From: an uncultured Bacilli bacterium
GTDB lineage: Bacteria; Bacillota_I; Bacilli_A; RF39; UBA660
DNA: 10,104 bases
Direction: 5' to 3'
NCBI GenBank assembly: GCA_947626215.1
Contig: CANQRJ010000045.1
Span: 1-10,104, forward strand
Positions 6,584 through 10,104 of the stretch are shown in pieces. The notes below the pieces were generated by a model that saw only the letters and a list, made by a program, of their open reading frames with translations, did no database searches and was not told the origin of the DNA. Within the stretch, counting starts at the first letter, position 1, and each line of letters opens with the position of its first letter. Made by a program: the position numbers and the translations under genes.

Positions 6584-9500
6584 CACTAAATTTTCATAAT
6601 AATGGTAACTTTTTTCACTAGCCTCACGATTCAATTTTAATAAATCCATTGCCATTTCCTTATTTTTAATCATTAAAGATTTATATCGAACTTCTCTTTC
6701 CAAAAATTCCTGATATTTATCAAAGTTTGGTTGTTTAGAATCTAAATAAAGTTTTTCTTCTTCCGGTTTATAACGCATTAATAAGACGTATCCTGCATCG
6801 ACGGCTAATCTTTGTTCTTCTAAGCTACAGTTCATGCCGCCTTCTATTCCATGTTCGATACATGTTGAATACGCGATGATAAGACTTGGACCTATATGTT
6901 CTTTTGCTTCTTTCATTACTTTTAAGGTATGCATCATATTCGCACCTAAACTGATACTTGCTACATAACAATTTGGATAACTCATCGCGATTCGAAATAA
7001 ATCTTTTTTACCGGTTCGTTTGCCAAGATCTGCAAATTCGGCAACGGCTCCATGATGAGTGGATTTACTCATTTGTCCTCCTGTATTGGAATAAACTTCG
7101 GTATCTAATACTAAAATTTTGATATTTTGATTGCTTGAAAGTACGTGATCGATGCCTCCAAAACCAATATCATATGCCCATCCATCTCCCCCTATTGCGT
7201 ATACAGTACGAGATGGAATATAATCGATTAAATCTTTGATTTCTTTTGGTATTTCTAACTCCATAAGTTTTTCTTTCATTTCAGATGTAATTTTATAATC
7301 AGAAAAGTATTCTAAAAATTGTTCATATAATTTTTGAACTTCTATCGAAACAGAATCCATACTTTCTAGCATTATTTCTTTGATTCGATTTCTTTTATTT
7401 TGATAAGATAAATAAATACCATAGGCAAACTCGGCATTATCTTCAAATAAAGAATTTGCCCAAGGAAGGCTATACGGTGTAGATGGGGCACTTCCACCAT
7501 AAATAGAAGAACATCCAGTTGCATTTGCTATTACAATTTCATTTCCATAAAGTTGAGTTAATAACTTAATATAAGCGGTTTCGCCGCACCCGGCACAAGC
7601 ACCAGGAAACTCAAAGTGAGGTCGTTCTAATTGACTTCCTTTGATGGTAAATTTCGGAAATACTTTTGGATTTTCATATTGGTTAAAATAATAATCTACT
7701 TCTTCTTTATTCTTATTTTCTAATGGGCCTAAATACAAGGCTTTTTTTCCATTTTTGCCAGGACAAGTTTTTACACATAATCCACAACCTGTACAATCAC
7801 TTTCTGATACACTAATTAAAAAATGATAATCTTCGGCTCCCGTTGCAACAAGGCCTTTTTCTTCTTTTACTAAGAAAGGACGAATGACGGCATGAGGACA
7901 AACAAAAGAACACATTCCACATTGAATACAGTTTTCACTCACCCATTTAGATACAAGATTTGAAGTTCCTCTTTTTTCATATTTAGTAAGACCTCCAGGA
8001 AACAAACCATTTCGGTATTCTTTTACTTCATTCACTGTTAAAGTATTTCCTAAACGATGATTCATTTTTTCTATTACTGTTTTTGGGATGTTTTCATTTG
8101 ATATATTTTTTATATTTGTAACTACTAATTTTCTTACTTCTTCTAGAGCTTCTTTAATTGCTTCTTGGTTATTTTTTACAATGTTTTCTCCTTTAGTAAA
8201 GAATTGTTTTTCAATCGACTTATTTAATATTTGAAGAGGATTATCTACTCCAAGTAAACTTAGAATAATAATCTCCATAATCTTACTTATTTTTCCTGGA
8301 ATATGATGTTTCATCGCGATTTTCTCGGCATCAATCCATAAAATACGAATCTTTTTTTCTTCTAAAATTCCGATTTCTTTTTTGGTAAGTTTACTCATAC
8401 ATTCTTGATCATTTTTGGTGTTAATGAGTAAAATTCCATTTTCTTTTAACGAATCTAAAATAGGATATTTTTTAAAATACTCATCTTTCGTTACTACCAC
8501 TAAATCTGTATTCGTGACATAGTAAGGGGCTAAAATCTTATCTTTTCCAATTCTTAAGTGGCTAATGGTTACTCCTCCACTTTTTTTAGAATCGTATTCA
8601 AAGTAACCTTGTACATAACTTTTTTCTCCTAAAATATGCATGATATCTTTACTCGCAGAAACCATTCCATCAGAGCCAAATCCAAAAATTTGAAGTTCAT
8701 AAGTAGGTAGAGTTATTTGATAATCACGTGTTTTTAAACTTGTGTGATTTAAGTCATCTACGATACCGATTGTAAAATTATTTTTCGGATCATTTTCTAA
8801 CATTTGATAGATGGCATCGATATCTTTTGGCTCGGTATTTTTACTAGATAGTCCATATCTTCCACCTAAAACTTGAATCGGTAAATCTGATAAAATAGAA
8901 GAAACATCTAAATATAGAGGTTCTCCTGCACTTCCCATTTCTTTGGTTCGATCTAATACGGCTACTTTTTTTACAGTTTCAGGTAAGACTTTCAAAAAAT
9001 ATTCTTTTGAAAAAGGTCGGTACAAGCGAACCTTGATAAGTCCTATTTTTTTATTGTTTTGAAGTTCTTTATTCACCACTAATTCTATGGTATCACAAAT
9101 ACTACCCATAGCTACAATCACATATTCGGCATCAGATGATCCCACATACTCAAAAGGAGCATAATGAGTGTTTGCAAGTTCATTTATTTTGTTCATATAA
9201 TGTTCTACAATACTTGGCATTTTATCATAAAGTTCACTTCTTGATTCTACACTCTGAAAATAAATATCTTCTGTTTCACTCATTCCATACTGAATATTTT
9301 TTCCAATATTTAGAGTTCGATTTTGAAATTCTTCTAAAGCGTTATAATCAATCAAACTTAAAAGAGGTCCTTCTTCTAATGTTTCTACTACATTAAGTTC
9401 ATGACTAGTCCGAAAGCCATCAAAAAAATGTAAGAACGGAAGACTTCCTTTTATTGCAGAGAGATGCGCAATCGCGGACATATGATAACTTTCTTCTGGA

Positions 9501-9925
9501 TTATTACTACACAACATACAAAAACCCGTTTGTCTTGTGGCATAAATATCAGAATGATCCCCAAAAATCGATAAAGCATGAGTCGCGACTGTCCGAGATG
9601 CAACATGGATTACTCCTGGCAAACATTCTCCTGCCATTTTATACATATTAGGAATCATTAAAAGAAGTCCTTGACTTGCCGTGAATGTGGTAGCTAGTGA
9701 TCCTGCTAATAAAGCCCCGTGCATGGCACCTGCAGCACCTGCTTCGGACTCCATTTCCACTACATGTACTTTATCATGAAATAAATTATAATGTTCTTTA
9801 CTAGATAGCGCATCCACATTGCTTGCCATAGGACTAGATGGCGTGATTGGATAAATACTTGCTACTTCACTAAATAAATAAGCCATGGTAGAACAGGCCG
9901 TATTTCCATCCATTATTGTTTTCAT
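6569..9925 (-). CDS. nifJ: Pyruvate:ferredoxin (flavodoxin) oxidoreductase, single-chain
   Basis: The enzyme oxidises pyruvate with CoA to acetyl-CoA and CO2, reducing ferredoxin or flavodoxin, in the cytoplasm of anaerobes. The 1118-residue chain has all domains in order. N-terminal: PITPSSP (26-32), MESEAGAAGA (58-67) and ASRTVATHALSIFGDH with the pyruvate-contacting arginine (R111). TKYEKRG closes the EKR region. Two 4Fe-4S clusters follow (C666, C669, C672, C676; C711, C714, C717, C721). The TPP domain has GACAGCG (C777, C780), ATGCSS (C805), GGDGWAYDIG (912-921), NTGGQ and AYSTC (C1022), which ligate the proximal cluster and TPP-Mg. It is slightly shorter than the usual 1170 and lacks a C-terminal extension. 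ATG 9925 is chosen because homologs begin MKTMDGNTA; the GTG at 9934 lies in the ribosome-binding region. No frameshift or missing ligand is seen. Confidence 0.98.
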   Translation of the reverse strand: MKTIMDGNTACSTMAYLFSEVASIYPITPSSPMASNVDALSSKEHYNLFHDKVHVVEMESEAGAAGAMHGALLAGSLATTFTASQGLLLMIPNMYKMAGECLPGVIHVASRTVATHALSIFGDHSDIYATRQTGFCMLCSNNPEESYHMSAIAHLSAIKGSLPFLHFFDGFRTSHELNVVETLEEGPLLSLIDYNALEEFQNRTLNIGKNIQYGMSETEDIYFQSVESRSELYDKMPSIVEHYMNKINELANTHYAPFEYVGSSDAEYVIVAMGSICDTIELVVNKELQNNKKIGLIKVRLYRPFSKEYFLKVLPETVKKVAVLDRTKEMGSAGEPLYLDVSSILSDLPIQVLGGRYGLSSKNTEPKDIDAIYQMLENDPKNNFTIGIVDDLNHTSLKTRDYQITLPTYELQIFGFGSDGMVSASKDIMHILGEKSYVQGYFEYDSKKSGGVTISHLRIGKDKILAPYYVTNTDLVVVTKDEYFKKYPILDSLKENGILLINTKNDQECMSKLTKKEIGILEEKKIRILWIDAEKIAMKHHIPGKISKIMEIIILSLLGVDNPLQILNKSIEKQFFTKGENIVKNNQEAIKEALEEVRKLVVTNIKNISNENIPKTVIEKMNHRLGNTLTVNEVKEYRNGLFPGGLTKYEKRGTSNLVSKWVSENCIQCGMCSFVCPHAVIRPFLVKEEKGLVATGAEDYHFLISVSESDCTGCGLCVKTCPGKNGKKALYLGPLENKNKEEVDYYFNQYENPKVFPKFTIKGSQLERPHFEFPGACAGCGETAYIKLLTQLYGNEIVIANATGCSSIYGGSAPSTPYSLPWANSLFEDNAEFAYGIYLSYQNKRNRIKEIMLESMDSVSIEVQKLYEQFLEYFSDYKITSEMKEKLMELEIPKEIKDLIDYIPSRTVYAIGGDGWAYDIGFGGIDHVLSSNQNIKILVLDTEVYSNTGGQMSKSTHHGAVAEFADLGKRTGKKDLFRIAMSYPNCYVASISLGANMMHTLKVMKEAKEHIGPSLIIAYSTCIEHGIEGGMNCSLEEQRLAVDAGYVLLMRYKPEEEKLYLDSKQPNFDKYQEFLEREVRYKSLMIKNKEMAMDLLKLNREASEKSYHYYENLVKKDE

Positions 9926-9930
9926 ATTCG

Positions 9931-9954
9931 TCACATCCTCGTATCATAAGTATA
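9931..9954 (-). promoter_or_regulatory. nifJ promoter (extended -10) and ribosome-binding site
   Basis: TGATATACT on the - strand (9957-9949) gives an extended -10, identical over nine bases to that of the redox protein gene; the -35 at 17 bp (TTTTAA) is weak. GAGGATGTGA (9940-9931) precedes ATG 9925 by five bases and takes in the upstream GTG at 9934. Confidence 0.55.
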
Positions 9955-9974
9955 TCAAAAGAAAAGAATTTTTA

Positions 9975-10008
9975 AAAGCTTCTAGTTAAAATACTTTTTT
10001 TAAGCTTT
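9975..10008 (-). terminator. Inverted repeat after the truncated upstream gene, possible terminator
   Basis: AAAGCTT and AAGCTTT (9975-9981 and 10002-10008 on the + strand) form a perfect 7-bp inverted repeat. TTAAAA and TTTTAA inside can extend the stem to about 11 bp with a 6-nt bulge. On the - strand it overlaps the stop codon of the upstream gene and is followed only by TT then AAAAATT, so it is a weak terminator at best. It also lies where a nifJ operator could be. Confidence 0.3.
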
Positions 10009-10104
10009 ACTTAAGACTTTTCGAATATTTTAATTTTTTGATGACATCTATAGATAAACCCGTTACTTCTGATATTTCTTCTATTTTATATTTTTTAAGC
10101 ATTC
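10007..10104 (-). CDS. C-terminal fragment of a gene cut by the window edge, helix-turn-helix-like tail
   Basis: The frame is open from the window edge to a TAA at 10009-10007 and reads MLKKYKIEEISEVTGLSIDVIKKLK plus a short basic end. The pattern IEEISEVTGLSIDVIKKL is a helix-turn-helix-like tail of the kind that closes many Rpn/PD-(D/E)XK nuclease family putative transposases (there typically MLKEGxSIEEISxITGLSxEEIxKL). The nuclease part would lie outside the window, so the assignment is tentative; other small HTH proteins could end the same way. The methionine codon at 10102 is probably internal. Confidence 0.5.
   Translation of the reverse strand, partial: MLKKYKIEEISEVTGLSIDVIKKLKYSKSLK

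Noticed and set aside
9136..9651. Two + strand open frames opposite nifJ
   Set aside because: They are antisense to well-conserved PFOR sequence, with no ribosome-binding site or recognisable protein.
193..9925. UGA-as-tryptophan genetic code
   Set aside because: No gene contains an internal TGA, tryptophan is TGG, and recG and the DUF4130 gene end at TGA at family-typical positions.
1..10104. CRISPR arrays, tRNA or rRNA genes, insertion sequences
   Set aside because: I saw no spaced direct repeats, no cloverleaf or rRNA motifs, and no transposase with terminal repeats inside the window.

Overview
The window is AT-rich DNA with an anaerobic, low-GC Gram-positive character. Coding is dense, Shine-Dalgarno sites are AGGTGA/GTGA-type, and promoters have TATACT/TATAAT -10 boxes. 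TGA is used as a stop and tryptophan is TGG, so the code is standard rather than the mycoplasma code. A fermentative, possibly gut-dwelling member of the Bacilli/Mycoplasmatota side of the Firmicutes fits best. This is inference from gene content and composition; no marker gene fixes the taxon.

Layout. Positions 1-155 hold a run of hairpins ending in a clear rho-independent terminator; they are the tail of an upstream transcript whose identity I cannot tell. recG follows on the + strand (193-2175). A consensus promoter (TTGACA-17-TATACT) starts inside the recG stop codon and drives a predicted RNA of about 97 nt with three hairpins (2207-2303). It ends in its own terminator and contains no convincing ORF. 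It is the most interesting non-coding element here.

The rest of the window is on the - strand. Reading 5' to 3' on that strand: the end of a truncated gene with a helix-turn-helix-like tail (10102-10007); nifJ, a full-length pyruvate:ferredoxin oxidoreductase (9925-6569); a secreted, C-terminally anchored thioredoxin-fold protein with a CPYC motif (6512-5931); and a three-gene overlapping operon (5807-2310). The operon encodes a radical SAM protein of the DNA modification/repair type (TIGR03916 family), its usual partner (TIGR03915/DUF4130 family), and a strongly divergent GroEL-like chaperonin.

How they may work together. recG and the radical SAM pair both point to DNA repair, and the radical SAM protein ends in QLSLF, a match to the sliding-clamp binding motif. 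The chaperonin keeps the ATPase residues but has lost much of the usual apical substrate/GroES surface. It is translationally coupled to the repair pair, so it may serve a dedicated client. PFOR supplies acetyl-CoA and reduced ferredoxin; the redox protein next to it has its own promoter with the same extended -10 (TGATATACT). The large loop of the predicted RNA resembles the 3' end of 16S rRNA and is perfectly complementary over 9 nt to the ribosome-binding site of that redox gene.
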